The position numbers were made by a program, and so were the translations under genes. A stretch of DNA of 64,000 bases from Eubacteriaceae bacterium (GTDB taxonomy: Bacteria; Bacillota; Clostridia; Peptostreptococcales; Anaerovoracaceae): positions 62,001 through 126,000 of the forward strand of contig CABIXY010000009.1 of the NCBI GenBank assembly GCA_902362805.1. The letters run 5' to 3'. The notes under the pieces were generated by a model. That model was not told the origin of the DNA. It saw nothing but the letters and a program-made list of their open reading frames with translations, and did not search any database. Below are positions 7,064-15,858 of the stretch, one piece after another; the stretch's first letter is position 1, and each line of letters starts with the position of its first letter.

Positions 7064-8642
7064 AAAATATATAGTGGCTCTGGCTGCCGTCATTGTGGCA
7101 GTCGTGGCTGCGAGCCTGTTGCCGCCACAGGTTTTGCGCCTCATCGTCGACGACTATTTGCTGGCGGGCAGGATGGAAGGACTGCTGACCATGGGACTTC
7201 TCTATTTAGGTTCCTTCGCCCTGGTCGGACTCTTTGACTTTCTCAAAGGATGGCTTTTGACCACAGTGGGTCAGATCATCGTCAAGAATGTTCGCAGCGA
7301 AATGCAGCGCAAGCTGAACAGGCTGCCGGCCAGTTATTTTACAAAGAACAGCGGCGGACGGATCACATCAAAATTTATCAATGACGTGGACAACATCAGC
7401 GTCTTGTTTACCAGCGGCGTAATCAGTATGGCCATCGACTGTTTTAAAATCGTCGGCATTATCGTATCAATTTGGATTTTCAGCTCCGCCATGGGAATCT
7501 TTGCTCTGTGCCTGATTCCGGTAATCGGTCTATTGACTTGGTTTTTCAAAACGAGAATGCTTTGCTCTCAAAAGGCGAACCTGATTGAACTGGGCAAGGT
7601 CAACAATCATATCAGTGAAAGCATCAGAAATATATTGATGATCAAAGCCTTTCACAAAGAGAAGTACATGGAAGGACGGTACAAAACGTATCTGACAGAA
7701 AACTATCGTACCATGAACCAGGTGAACTTTTATGATTCCTGCTATTCTCCCATCATTCAAGTTATGACGGCTTGTTCCATCGGCTTTATTCTGTATCTGG
7801 CAGCAGGTGGCAGCGGTAATCTTCTCGGCATCTCTATTGGACAGCTGACGGCATCGGTGAACCTGATTACAAATCTTTTTTCGCCCATCGACAGCTTGGG
7901 GACGGAACTTTCTGCTATCCAGAAAGGGATGTCGGGTATTGACAGTGTTAAAGATTTTCTCAGTCAGCCAGAAGAAACAGAAAAAGAAACCTATGAGGAA
8001 CTTGTGGATACCGACATTGAATTGGAATTCCAAAATGTCAGTTTCGCTTATGAAGAGGGGCGCGACGTAATTCAAGGTTTCAATTTAAAGGTCTGCAGCG
8101 GAGATCATGTGGTTCTCACAGGACGCACGGGTGTTGGCAAATCCACGCTGCTCAAGCTGGCGGCCGGTATTTTGCAGCCTGATAAAGGGGGCGTAAAGGT
8201 GAACGGCGTGGACACCTTTCGCATTGCAGCCAGTCAGAAGCGTAAAATTTTCGGTTACGTACAACAGGATGTTTCCTTTATCAAAGGAAACATCTGGGAT
8301 CAGATTCGCCTGGGAGACGCCTCCATTGAAAAAGAGGCGGTGATTGAGGCGATAGAATTTGTAGGGCTGAAAGAGGTCATAGATAGCTTGGAACAGGGCT
8401 ACGACACGCCAGTTGCGGCAGAACTGTTCTCTCAGGGGCAGAAACAATTATTAGCCGTTGCCAGAGCCATCGCCGCAGGTCCGAAAATTCTTTTACTAGA
8501 TGAAATTACGGCCAATTTAGACACGGCGACGGAAGAAAAAATAATGAAGGTGCTGAAGAAAGCAGGGGGCGGGAGGACGATTCTCTCCATCGCCCACAGG
8601 CAGGCAGCCTCCGGCGCCGCAGAAAGGAAGATCAAGCTATGA
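7047..8642 (+). CDS. ABC exporter half, second subunit (permease + ATPase)
   Basis: A 531-residue ABC exporter half with a six-helix membrane domain (residues 1-300) and an ATPase with Walker A GRTGVGKST, signature FSQGQKQ, Walker B ILLLDEI and IAHR. Here the catalytic glutamate after Walker B is present, but the signature loop is SQGQ instead of SGGQ. This complements the degenerate partner at 5339 and points to a heterodimer. The start is placed at ATG 7047, which follows AAGGAGGGC; an in-frame start 25 codons earlier lies inside the previous gene without a ribosome site. Likely cargo is a peptide handled by the M16 enzyme, by context only. Confidence 0.92.
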   Translation: MLKLSKKYIVALAAVIVAVVAASLLPPQVLRLIVDDYLLAGRMEGLLTMGLLYLGSFALVGLFDFLKGWLLTTVGQIIVKNVRSEMQRKLNRLPASYFTKNSGGRITSKFINDVDNISVLFTSGVISMAIDCFKIVGIIVSIWIFSSAMGIFALCLIPVIGLLTWFFKTRMLCSQKANLIELGKVNNHISESIRNILMIKAFHKEKYMEGRYKTYLTENYRTMNQVNFYDSCYSPIIQVMTACSIGFILYLAAGGSGNLLGISIGQLTASVNLITNLFSPIDSLGTELSAIQKGMSGIDSVKDFLSQPEETEKETYEELVDTDIELEFQNVSFAYEEGRDVIQGFNLKVCSGDHVVLTGRTGVGKSTLLKLAAGILQPDKGGVKVNGVDTFRIAASQKRKIFGYVQQDVSFIKGNIWDQIRLGDASIEKEAVIEAIEFVGLKEVIDSLEQGYDTPVAAELFSQGQKQLLAVARAIAAGPKILLLDEITANLDTATEEKIMKVLKKAGGGRTILSIAHRQAASGAAERKIKL

Positions 8643-8869
8643 CGTTCAAACAGGCATTTTTTAGAATTTACGATCGAAAAATCGCGTCGGGAGAAATCTC
8701 CTTCAGCCGGACCGGCATTAAAAAAGATGATTTCACCAGGCTGTGCACTGAAGAAGGTTTTGTTTTCGATGATGAAACCTTAGAAAAAATCAGTGTGACC
8801 ATGAAATTGAGTGAAGAAGAAAAAGAGATGCTCTACGAAACAATAGAAGCATCCCACACACAGAATTAA
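8639..8869 (+). CDS. Small conserved-looking protein at end of exporter operon
   Basis: A 76-residue acidic, soluble protein that overlaps the second ABC half by four bases, so it is very probably translated. It has no signal peptide or membrane segment. The middle reads FTRLCTEEGFVFDDETLEKI and is followed by a LSEEEKEML helix; this resembles short helix-turn-helix or Nif11-like leader sequences, but neither match is firm. It could be a regulator of the exporter, a chaperone or a leader-peptide protein. A poor hairpin follows. Real gene likely; function unknown. Confidence 0.65.
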   Translation: MTFKQAFFRIYDRKIASGEISFSRTGIKKDDFTRLCTEEGFVFDDETLEKISVTMKLSEEEKEMLYETIEASHTQN

Positions 8870-8880
8870 CCAGTAAATAA

Positions 8881-8910
8881 AGAGCGATGAATTTTACAGT
8901 TCATCGCTTT
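8881..8910 (+). terminator. Possible terminator of M16/ABC operon
   Basis: AGCGATGAA (8883-8891) pairs with TTCATCGCT (8900-8908). The T-run after it is interrupted (TTTCGATGTTTT), so termination may be partial. Confidence 0.5.
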
Positions 8911-9242
8911 CGATGTTTTCATGTCCATATTATTTCACCACATGTTATATCATCAACCACTTTTATCTGGTCATACTGAATGAGTATGAGCGACATATTC
9001 GGACGCACATCGGGCATATTTTATCAGTTGCTCCAAAAGCACTATTTGATGATTTAAGTGCCACAGCCTTTTTAACTTTATCATCAGTTCGAAATTTGGT
9101 AAATTTTTTTCGATATTTTGTACTATTTTCTGCATCTGCAGCGGGGTTATTGCGCTTCCAACATTCTTATAGTACCATATCTTTTAATAGACGTAGTCTA
9201 ATAGATGGTATTGAATGCTTATAATAAGTTGGAGGAAGAACA
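8911..9242. other. Gene-free interval before ABC importer
   Basis: No convincing gene. A 103-codon frame on the plus strand has no ribosome site and an improbable composition. Near the importer there is a dyad around 9172-9212 with core TAGAC-GTA-GTCTA, and a TATAAT at about 9222 lies shortly before the ribosome site, so promoter and operator are probably here. No known riboswitch motif was recognised. Confidence 0.4.
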
Positions 9243-10304
9243 ATGAAAAAGAAATTACTGGCAATTACCCTATGCCTAACGATGATTCTGACGGCGGCAG
9301 TTTTGACGTCGTGCGGCAGTGAGGAAGAGAACGAACCCGAGGAGGTCGTTACCCTGAAGGTAGGTATGATCGGCAAGGACATCAAGACTGCCTGCATCAT
9401 CATGGCAAAAGAACTGGGCTATTTTGAAGAAGCGGGCGTGAACGTAGAGTTTGAAAAGGTCAATTCTCTGCCTGACGGATTGACAGCCGTCAGCATGGAG
9501 AAGCTGGACATTCTTCCCTATGGAGTCATTCCAAGCTGCAGTTTCATCTCCCAGGGCACAGACGTAGTGGTCTTCGGCGGCACCATCTCTGAGGGAAGCG
9601 AAGGTGTGACAAAGACGGAGGCCCGATATACCGAGCTGGCGGACTTTGAAGGAAAAAAGATCGCCTGCTTTAGAATGGAGACGGGACATATGGTGTTGAA
9701 AGGGCTCTTGCGGGAGGCCGGGGTCAAAGCGGATTTCGTATATATGGATTCGCAGCAGTCTATCGTTGAGGCAGTCAACAAAGGGGAAACTGATATCGGC
9801 ATGGTCAACAGCGGCTTTGGTTATGTTGCAGAACAGAGCGGGCTGCACGTCGCTTTCCAGGTCGGTGATTTTGAAAGCGACTTCCCTTGCTGCAGACAGA
9901 CTGCTTCCCGAGCAGCGGTAACCGATAAGCGCGATGCGCTGGTCAAGTTTGAAATGGCGGCTTTGAGAGCATATGTGACTTATTTGAACGACAAGGAGAC
10001 GACCATCAAAACCTTGGCAGAATATTCCGGTCAAGATGAGGCCTATGTCGAAGCAATCATGTACGGTACAGATTCTTACGACAACGCTATGATCGTATCC
10101 CTCGATCCGAACAAAAAGAAGGTATCTGATTTTTACGATGTGATGAAAGCCAATGGAGACATTGATGCAGACACCGAATACGACATCAACGATTACATCG
10201 ATACGTCCATCTATGAAGATGCCTTGCAGAATCTGATCAAAGAGGGTAAAGACAAGGACATCTATGAGAAACTGCTTACAGAGTTTGAGGCGAACAACAA
10301 ATGA
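9243..10304 (+). CDS. NMT1/SsuA-type ABC substrate-binding lipoprotein
   Basis: A 353-residue binding protein for an ABC importer. The signal sequence ends in the lipobox LTSCG with C24 as the lipidated residue, followed by an acidic linker, so the mature protein is tethered outside the membrane. The mature domain starts LKVGMIGKDIKTACIIMAKE and continues with LGYFEEAGVNVEFE, the hallmark of the NMT1/ThiY/SsuA/TauA group, which binds sulfonates, nitrate, pyrimidine precursors or similar small molecules. It is followed by its own ATPase (four-base overlap) and permease. The ligand cannot be named from the sequence. Good ribosome site GGAGGA. Confidence 0.9.
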   Translation: MKKKLLAITLCLTMILTAAVLTSCGSEEENEPEEVVTLKVGMIGKDIKTACIIMAKELGYFEEAGVNVEFEKVNSLPDGLTAVSMEKLDILPYGVIPSCSFISQGTDVVVFGGTISEGSEGVTKTEARYTELADFEGKKIACFRMETGHMVLKGLLREAGVKADFVYMDSQQSIVEAVNKGETDIGMVNSGFGYVAEQSGLHVAFQVGDFESDFPCCRQTASRAAVTDKRDALVKFEMAALRAYVTYLNDKETTIKTLAEYSGQDEAYVEAIMYGTDSYDNAMIVSLDPNKKKVSDFYDVMKANGDIDADTEYDINDYIDTSIYEDALQNLIKEGKDKDIYEKLLTEFEANNK

Positions 10305-11044
10305 TCAAAGTAGACAATGTGACCTTTTCCTATCCAGGAAGCAGCGAAACTGTATTGTCAAATCTGAATCTGACCATTGAAGATGGGGAATTCCTGTGCA
10401 TCATCGGACACTCCGGCTGCGGAAAATCGACCCTGCTGCGTCTCGTAGCGGGGCTCGACGCGCCGACAGAGGGAACTATCGTAGTGGACGGCGACCTGGT
10501 GCGGGGACCGCGCGCAGACCGGACCATTGTCTTCCAGCAGTATTCTCTGTTCCCCTGGCTGACAGTGAAAAAAAATATCCTCTTTGCCTTGAAGAAGACG
10601 GGGCGGTTTTCGCGACAGGAAATGGAGAGGCGAGCGGCGTATTTTCTCGAAAAGACGGGCATGAAGGATTCCAGGGATAAATATCCCTATCAGCTTTCAG
10701 GCGGAATGCGCCAGAGAACTGCCATAGCGCGGGCTCTTGCTATGGACTCACCCTTTTTGCTGCTAGATGAGCCTTTCGGTGCTCTGGATACGAAAATCAG
10801 GCGGGAACTGCAGGACTTGCTCAGGGAACTTTGGGAGAAAAGCGCGGAAAAGAAAATAGTCATCTTTGTGACTCACGATCTGGACGAAGCGATGATCATG
10901 GGCAGCCGCATCGTATTTGTCAAAGACGGCTGCATCTTCCGTGAAAAACAGATTCAGTCGGAAATCAACTGCTGCTGCAGTCAGGATCTGGGACAGGCTG
11001 AATGCCTGCGCCTGAAAGAAGAATTAGCGGGGTGGTATCTATGA
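10301..11044 (+). CDS. ABC importer ATPase (SsuB/TauB type)
   Basis: A 247-residue ATPase energising the NMT1-type importer. Motifs in order: Walker A GHSGCGKST near residue 38, Q-loop FQQYSLFPW, signature LSGGMRQR, Walker B LLLDEPFG with D-loop ALD, and H-loop VTHD. The FQQYSLFPWLTV stretch is typical of the nitrate/sulfonate/taurine branch. It overlaps the binding-protein gene by four bases and the permease gene by four, so the three are translationally coupled. Confidence 0.93.
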   Translation: MIKVDNVTFSYPGSSETVLSNLNLTIEDGEFLCIIGHSGCGKSTLLRLVAGLDAPTEGTIVVDGDLVRGPRADRTIVFQQYSLFPWLTVKKNILFALKKTGRFSRQEMERRAAYFLEKTGMKDSRDKYPYQLSGGMRQRTAIARALAMDSPFLLLDEPFGALDTKIRRELQDLLRELWEKSAEKKIVIFVTHDLDEAMIMGSRIVFVKDGCIFREKQIQSEINCCCSQDLGQAECLRLKEELAGWYL

Positions 11045-11955
11045 GAAGCTGGAATCTGTCTGCCGTCATCTGCCATGGGCTGCTGACAGCTTTGCTTGTT
11101 ACTGTGATACTGCCGGGGGAGAAGCAAACGGCTCCCTATGGCGCTATGATCTGTGCCATCGCACTGATGGAAGGCGCCTACCTCTTTAGAACCATGCATC
11201 GCCCCGAAAAACGGTCCTCCTCCTCAGACATCATGTCCATTCTATGGGCGCTGATGCTGATATGGGAAGTCCTCGTCAGCAAATTGGATCTGTGCCATCC
11301 GGTTTTGGCACCTGCTTTGGAGAATGTCTTCGCCGTGTTCTGCGAAGATTATTTGGAAATGGGCAGAGGAATTTTATCTTCCCTTGAAATCCTGCTCATC
11401 GGCGTGGCTGTGGGCCTGGCTCTCGGAACGCTTTTGGGACTGATCTGCGGCTGGCATCAGAGGCTGAAGGAAGTATTTTATCCCATCGCAGGCGTATTGG
11501 CGCCCATTCCGTCCATCGTTTTTGCGCCCTACGTCATCGCGATTATGCCGACCTTTCGCAGTGCTTCTGTAGTCGTCATCCTGCTGGGAATTTTCTGGCC
11601 TGCATTTCTAAAGACGATTCTTTCAGTGGAGTCCATCGACAAAAACCTGATTGATTCGGCAAGAACTTTGGAACTGGGCGGATTTGCGATGATCTTCGAG
11701 GTGCTGCTGCCGTATTCGATGCCTGGCATTATCAAGGGGCTGAAGGTTACGATGACGACTGCGGTGATGATGCTGACCTTCGCAGAGATGATGGGATCGA
11801 CCGTCGGTATGGGTTACTATATCGTAAACTATAATACCTATGGGAACTACACCAAAGTAATCGCTGGCATTATCGTGGTGGGTCTGGTGGTGACCCTGTT
11901 GAGCGGCCTGGTATCTGTCATCCAGAAAAAAGCGATCAAATGGCAGAGTTACTGA
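11041..11955 (+). CDS. ABC importer permease (SsuC/TauC type)
   Basis: A 304-residue membrane component with about seven to eight helices. The cytoplasmic coupling loop is ELGGFAMIFEVLLPYSMPGI, which fits the EAA-like consensus of the BPD_transp_1 family. The start at ATG 11041 overlaps the ATPase stop in ATGA; a start 13 codons earlier would lie inside the ATPase gene. A longer N-terminus with two extra helices before the transport domain is unusual but known for the SsuC/TauC branch. Confidence 0.9.
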   Translation: MRSWNLSAVICHGLLTALLVTVILPGEKQTAPYGAMICAIALMEGAYLFRTMHRPEKRSSSSDIMSILWALMLIWEVLVSKLDLCHPVLAPALENVFAVFCEDYLEMGRGILSSLEILLIGVAVGLALGTLLGLICGWHQRLKEVFYPIAGVLAPIPSIVFAPYVIAIMPTFRSASVVVILLGIFWPAFLKTILSVESIDKNLIDSARTLELGGFAMIFEVLLPYSMPGIIKGLKVTMTTAVMMLTFAEMMGSTVGMGYYIVNYNTYGNYTKVIAGIIVVGLVVTLLSGLVSVIQKKAIKWQSY

Positions 11956-11962
11956 AAAGGGT

Positions 11963-11989
11963 AAAAAAGGGGCTGCCCGTGCAGCTCCT
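11963..11989 (-). terminator. Terminator of ferredoxin gene
   Basis: AGGGGCTGC (11968-11976) pairs with GCAGCTCCT (11981-11989) around CCGT; on the minus strand it is followed by a T-run. It overlaps the ferredoxin stop codon and lies between convergent genes. Confidence 0.8.
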
Positions 11990-12170
11990 AATGATCTTTT
12001 TCAAAGGTGATGGCTTCTGTCGGACAGGTCATCTCACAGGTGCCGCAGAAACGACAGCCAATCCCGATGACAACCCGGTTCTCTTCTATGAGAGGTACGC
12101 CAAAGGGACAGGCATCTACACACTCGCCACAACGCACACACTTCTCATGATCTATTTTCATGATAGACAT
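11988..12170 (-). CDS. 2[4Fe-4S] ferredoxin
   Basis: A 60-residue bacterial ferredoxin. Eight cysteines form two C-x2-C-x2-C-x3-C-P clusters (C11, C14, C17, C21 and C39, C42, C45, C49), each ligating one [4Fe-4S] cluster. It should carry electrons at low potential in the cytosol, as usual in anaerobes. An AAGGAGG site eight bases upstream supports the start at 12170; a second ATG three codons in is also possible. It is a single gene with its own terminator. Confidence 0.95.
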   Translation of the reverse strand: MSIMKIDHEKCVRCGECVDACPFGVPLIEENRVVIGIGCRFCGTCEMTCPTEAITFEKDH

Positions 12171-12789
12171 TATGCAATCCTCCTTACATTAAAATATATT
12201 TATTATAGAACAGCATCTGAAATGGGTCAATGTTTCTGTTTAAAAAACGATAATTTCTAAGGAAATTTAGGGAAATGTCCTAGGATGATATTCCGCTACA
12301 ATAACCTTACGCTTTTTGGGCCTATCCGGGTATTCTGGCGTAACTGTATTTCTGTTTGAAGGTTTCAGCAGGGGGTATCTCTGATCCTGGTTATTTTTTG
12401 TATAAATTCTTATGTTTCTATGACTCTCTACAGCCCTCAAAAATAACCGCAACAGAAAATTTAAAGATTCTATGAAAATTAGAGACGGTTTTCCGCTGAA
12501 ATAGTGTCTGATGCTGTGATGAAGTTACGCGAAACCTTTAGAAAGGCATCAAAAAACCTAACCTTATCGTAAAGAATGCTCGGCATATACCCCTCCCCTG
12601 TATATGAAAAAGAAAACCATATAGATATCATAAAACGCATTGCACGATTCTATTTTGATGTCGAATTCTGTAAAAACCTGTAAAAACGTTTATTTGCCGC
12701 AACTGGCAATCCTCGCGTCTATTTTCTAAACACCTGATTAAACCTTTCTCTGTTATGATGAGGTTAAATATTTAATGGAGGACAGTTAC
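12171..12789. other. Long gene-free interval before APC permease
   Basis: About 600 bases without a credible gene; a 61-codon minus-strand frame has no ribosome site. It holds a repeated TGTAAAAAC (twice near 12669-12690), a GATGC ... GCATC dyad around 12509-12550 with an inner CCTTTAGAAAGG hairpin, and a TATGAT box near 12755 that may be the -10 of the permease gene. A small RNA or a leader is possible but not shown. Confidence 0.35.
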
Positions 12790-14178
12790 ATGGAAGATGA
12801 AAAACGTTTAAAAGAACTGACCACGGAACAGACCGAGTTCAAACGGGAAATCGGCGTGTTCGGAGGTGTCAGCATCATCGGCGGAATCATGATCGGTTCC
12901 GGTATTTTCTACCTGGGTTCTTATGTATTACAGAGGACAGGCATGAACAGCGGGCTGGCTTTAATCTGCTGGGTTATCGCAGGAATCATCTCTCTGTTTG
13001 GCGGCTTGTGTTACGCGGAACTGGGAACTGCAATGCCGAAAGCCGGCGGCAGAGTCGTTTACTTAAATGAGGCATTTCACCCTGTGGTGGGTTTTACTGC
13101 CGGATTTACTGATTGGCTGGTAGGCGGACCAGGTTCTATCGCCGCTGTAGCCATCGCACTGATGGAAGTGCTGAGATCATTCTTTGACATCAGCGGTTTC
13201 GGTATCAAAATGGGGGCAATCGTACTGATTGTAGCTTTGACAGCGTACAACCTGGTGGGTGTCAAAATCGCCTCCATCGTACAGAGTCTGTCCATGATTG
13301 CCAAGCTGGTTCCGGTAGGCATCGTCATGCTGGTGGCTCTCTTTGTGGGCAGAGTCAGTCCGGATCTTTCACTAGGGGCAGCCAGCGATTATGCGGCAGC
13401 AAACGATACCAGTATTCTCAGCATGATTGCCATTGCAGTGGTCGCATCACTGTGGGCTTATGAAGGCTGGACAAATCTGAATACAGTAGCAGAAGAAATT
13501 AAAAATCCAAAGAGAAACCTGCCCCTGGCTTTGATTATCGGCATCGGCGGCGTCACCGTACTTTATACCTTATTCAACTTTGCCATTATGAAAGTATTGC
13601 CACATGAACAGATTGTTGCTATGATTAATGCAGAAGATCTGTATCTGGGCACGGCAGTAGCAGAAAAGATACTGGGCAGCGCGGGAGCCATCGTCGTATC
13701 CATCGGTATGATTCTGGCCATGTTCGGCACCGCCAACGGAATGGTTCTGGCACAGCCGAGAATGTATTACGCCATGGCAGAAGAAGGGCATTTCTTCAAA
13801 AGCTTTGCCAAGCTGCATCCTAAATACAAGGTGCCTTATGCGCCGATCATCGTGCAGGGCGTTCTGTCTATTGCCCTGGTTTTGATGAGAAATCTGGATC
13901 AGCTGACCAACCTGGTCGTAGTCGTAGCTATGATTTACAATGCGCTGGTTATTTTGGCCGTGCCAATTCTGAGGAAGAAATATCCAAATATCGAGAGACC
14001 GTATAAAGTCTGGTTCTATCCAGTATCTGTCATCATCACGGCACTGATCTTCATCGGCCTGATTGTCATTTCTGCCATCGAAGATCCTGTAAACGGCGCC
14101 ATGGGACTTTCCGTTCCAGTGATCGGTGCAGGCGTTTACTATATCTTCGATATGAAAATAAAGAAAGAGAAAAAGTAG
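12790..14178 (+). CDS. APC-family amino acid permease
   Basis: A 462-residue transporter with about twelve membrane helices. The N-terminal motif GGVSIIGGIMIGSGIFYLGS is the APC-fold unwound helix 1 with its G-S-G-I-F core, which binds the amino-group and carboxylate of substrates. Conserved APC stretches follow (CYAELGTAMPKAGGRVVYLNE; ASLWAYEGWTNLNTVAEEIKN). The start is placed at ATG 12790 because TGGAGGAC lies at the right distance; the ATG five codons earlier has no ribosome site. It ends one base before a YtcJ-like amidohydrolase gene, so it probably imports that enzyme's substrate or takes up its amino acid product. Confidence 0.92.
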   Translation: MEDEKRLKELTTEQTEFKREIGVFGGVSIIGGIMIGSGIFYLGSYVLQRTGMNSGLALICWVIAGIISLFGGLCYAELGTAMPKAGGRVVYLNEAFHPVVGFTAGFTDWLVGGPGSIAAVAIALMEVLRSFFDISGFGIKMGAIVLIVALTAYNLVGVKIASIVQSLSMIAKLVPVGIVMLVALFVGRVSPDLSLGAASDYAAANDTSILSMIAIAVVASLWAYEGWTNLNTVAEEIKNPKRNLPLALIIGIGGVTVLYTLFNFAIMKVLPHEQIVAMINAEDLYLGTAVAEKILGSAGAIVVSIGMILAMFGTANGMVLAQPRMYYAMAEEGHFFKSFAKLHPKYKVPYAPIIVQGVLSIALVLMRNLDQLTNLVVVVAMIYNALVILAVPILRKKYPNIERPYKVWFYPVSVIITALIFIGLIVISAIEDPVNGAMGLSVPVIGAGVYYIFDMKIKKEKK

Positions 14179-14179
14179 C

Positions 14180-15802
14180 ATGAAGAAGATTTTGCATCAC
14201 GGAAAAGTATATGTGGAAAAGGACGTCTTTGCGCAAGCGGTCTTGATAGAGGGCGGGCTGATTGCCGCCGTCGGCAGCAACGAGGATATTCTGTCCCTGG
14301 CGGACGGAGATACAGAGCTGATGGACTGCGGCGGCAAGACTTTGATTCCCGGCCTCAACGACTCTCACCTGCACTTCATGCAGTTTGGAGAGACCTTGAA
14401 TCAGGTGGACATTGACGGCGTGCCATCCATCGAAGAAATGATCAGAAGATGCCGGGATTTTATAGACAAGCATCCAGACAAAGTAAAGGACGGGCTGCAC
14501 GCCATCGGCTGGAATCAAGACTTGTTCGTGGATGGGGATCGATTGCCGGATCGGCATGACCTGGATCAGATCAGTACGTCGATTCCCATCGTCTTAGAGC
14601 GGGTATGCGGACATATCGTCTCTTCCAATACAAAGGTCATCGAGATGCTGGGCATTGACGGCGATTCACCGCAGTTTCCAGACGGAGATTTTTTGATCGG
14701 AGAAGACGGCTATCCGAGCGGCATCTTTACAGCCAACGCCTGTAATATCGCGAAGGCTTTGATTCCAGATTTCAGTATGGAAGAGCGACGGCAGATTTTG
14801 CTGGAGACCATGAAATACGGTGTCGCCCATGGACTGACCAGTGTGCAGAGCAACGACGTCGGAACTACCTTTATGGATGGACCGGCGGCCTTCAAAATGT
14901 TCCACGATGTCTATGAGAGCGGGGAGGCTTTGCTCAGATACAGACATCAGGTCTGCTTCAACGACTTTGCGGCCTTTGAATCGTATCTGGCAGAAGGAGA
15001 GTTCGCCTGCGGTAAATACGGCGAAAATTCCTGGCTGACCCTGGGGCCGCTGAAGCTTTTCAAGGACGGCAGCCTGGGAGCGAGAACGGCCTTGATGCGG
15101 GACGGCTATGTCGTTGATCGGGAAAATCACGGCCTGGAATGGATCAAAGAAGACGAGATGGAAAAATACTGTCAGCTGGCGAAGAAGTACGGCTTGCAAG
15201 TTGTCACCCACGTCATCGGTGACGCAGCCATCGAGAAGACCATAGACTGCTATGAAAACGCCTTTGTGGACGGGGAGAACAAGTTGCGGCATGCCCTGAT
15301 CCACTGCCAGATTACTGATGAGAGCCTGCTCACGCGTATCGCCCAAAAGGGCATTCTGGTCTTTGCACAGCCGATCTTCCTCGATTACGATATGAATATC
15401 GTGGAAGAACTCTGCGGCAGAGAACTGGCATCGACGTCCTACGCCTTTGGTACATTGCGGCGCAAGGGTGCCCATATCTCTTATGGCACCGACTGTCCAG
15501 TAGAGGATTGTAACCCATTCCCCAATATCTACATGGCGGTGACGCGCAAAGATAAAAGTGGACAGCCTGAGGGTGGATTCTATCCCGGTGAATGTGTAGA
15601 CGTGGCGGATGCCATCGACGCTTATACCATCGAAAGTGCTTACGGCGAGTTCATGGAAGATCGAAAAGGTCGGATCAAAGCGGGTTACTACGCTGATCTG
15701 GTTCTGCTGGATCGCGACATCTTTACGGTGGATCCGATGGAAATCAAAGACATCCTGCCTGAGATGACCATGGTCGGCGGCAAGGTGGTTTATCAGAAAT
15801 AA
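14180..15802 (+). CDS. YtcJ-like amidohydrolase
   Basis: A 540-residue metal-dependent hydrolase of the amidohydrolase superfamily (YtcJ/amidohydrolase-3 group). The N-terminal beta-sandwich part leads into GKTLIPGLNDSHLHF with the H-x-H metal pair. Then come the KLFKDGSLGART motif (lysine at the position usually carbamylated or conserved in this group), VTHVIGDAAIE, ALIHCQI and YGTDCPVEDCNP, giving the histidines and the final aspartate. No signal peptide. It follows the APC permease by one base and ends at a strong terminator. The substrate is an unknown amide, imide or cyclic urea. A paralogue lies at 25612. Confidence 0.88.
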   Translation: MKKILHHGKVYVEKDVFAQAVLIEGGLIAAVGSNEDILSLADGDTELMDCGGKTLIPGLNDSHLHFMQFGETLNQVDIDGVPSIEEMIRRCRDFIDKHPDKVKDGLHAIGWNQDLFVDGDRLPDRHDLDQISTSIPIVLERVCGHIVSSNTKVIEMLGIDGDSPQFPDGDFLIGEDGYPSGIFTANACNIAKALIPDFSMEERRQILLETMKYGVAHGLTSVQSNDVGTTFMDGPAAFKMFHDVYESGEALLRYRHQVCFNDFAAFESYLAEGEFACGKYGENSWLTLGPLKLFKDGSLGARTALMRDGYVVDRENHGLEWIKEDEMEKYCQLAKKYGLQVVTHVIGDAAIEKTIDCYENAFVDGENKLRHALIHCQITDESLLTRIAQKGILVFAQPIFLDYDMNIVEELCGRELASTSYAFGTLRRKGAHISYGTDCPVEDCNPFPNIYMAVTRKDKSGQPEGGFYPGECVDVADAIDAYTIESAYGEFMEDRKGRIKAGYYADLVLLDRDIFTVDPMEIKDILPEMTMVGGKVVYQK

Positions 15803-15816
15803 ATATAAAAGAACGT

Positions 15817-15852
15817 AAAACGCCAACTGATATTAGACGGTTGGCGTTTTTT
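15817..15852. terminator. Bidirectional terminator between amidohydrolases
   Basis: AAAACGCCAAC pairs with GTTGGCGTTTT; A-run on one side and T-run on the other make it usable from both convergent genes. Confidence 0.88.
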
Positions 15853-15858
15853 GCATTC

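Noticed and set aside
8913..9224. 103-codon plus-strand frame between the exporter and importer operons
   Set aside because: No ribosome site, overlaps the exporter hairpin at its start and contains the importer's promoter region at its end; composition rich in F, Y and S. Treated as non-coding.
14666..15826. 386-codon minus-strand frame opposite the first YtcJ-like gene
   Set aside because: Shadow of a well-supported plus-strand gene with conserved metal motifs; no ribosome site on the minus strand.
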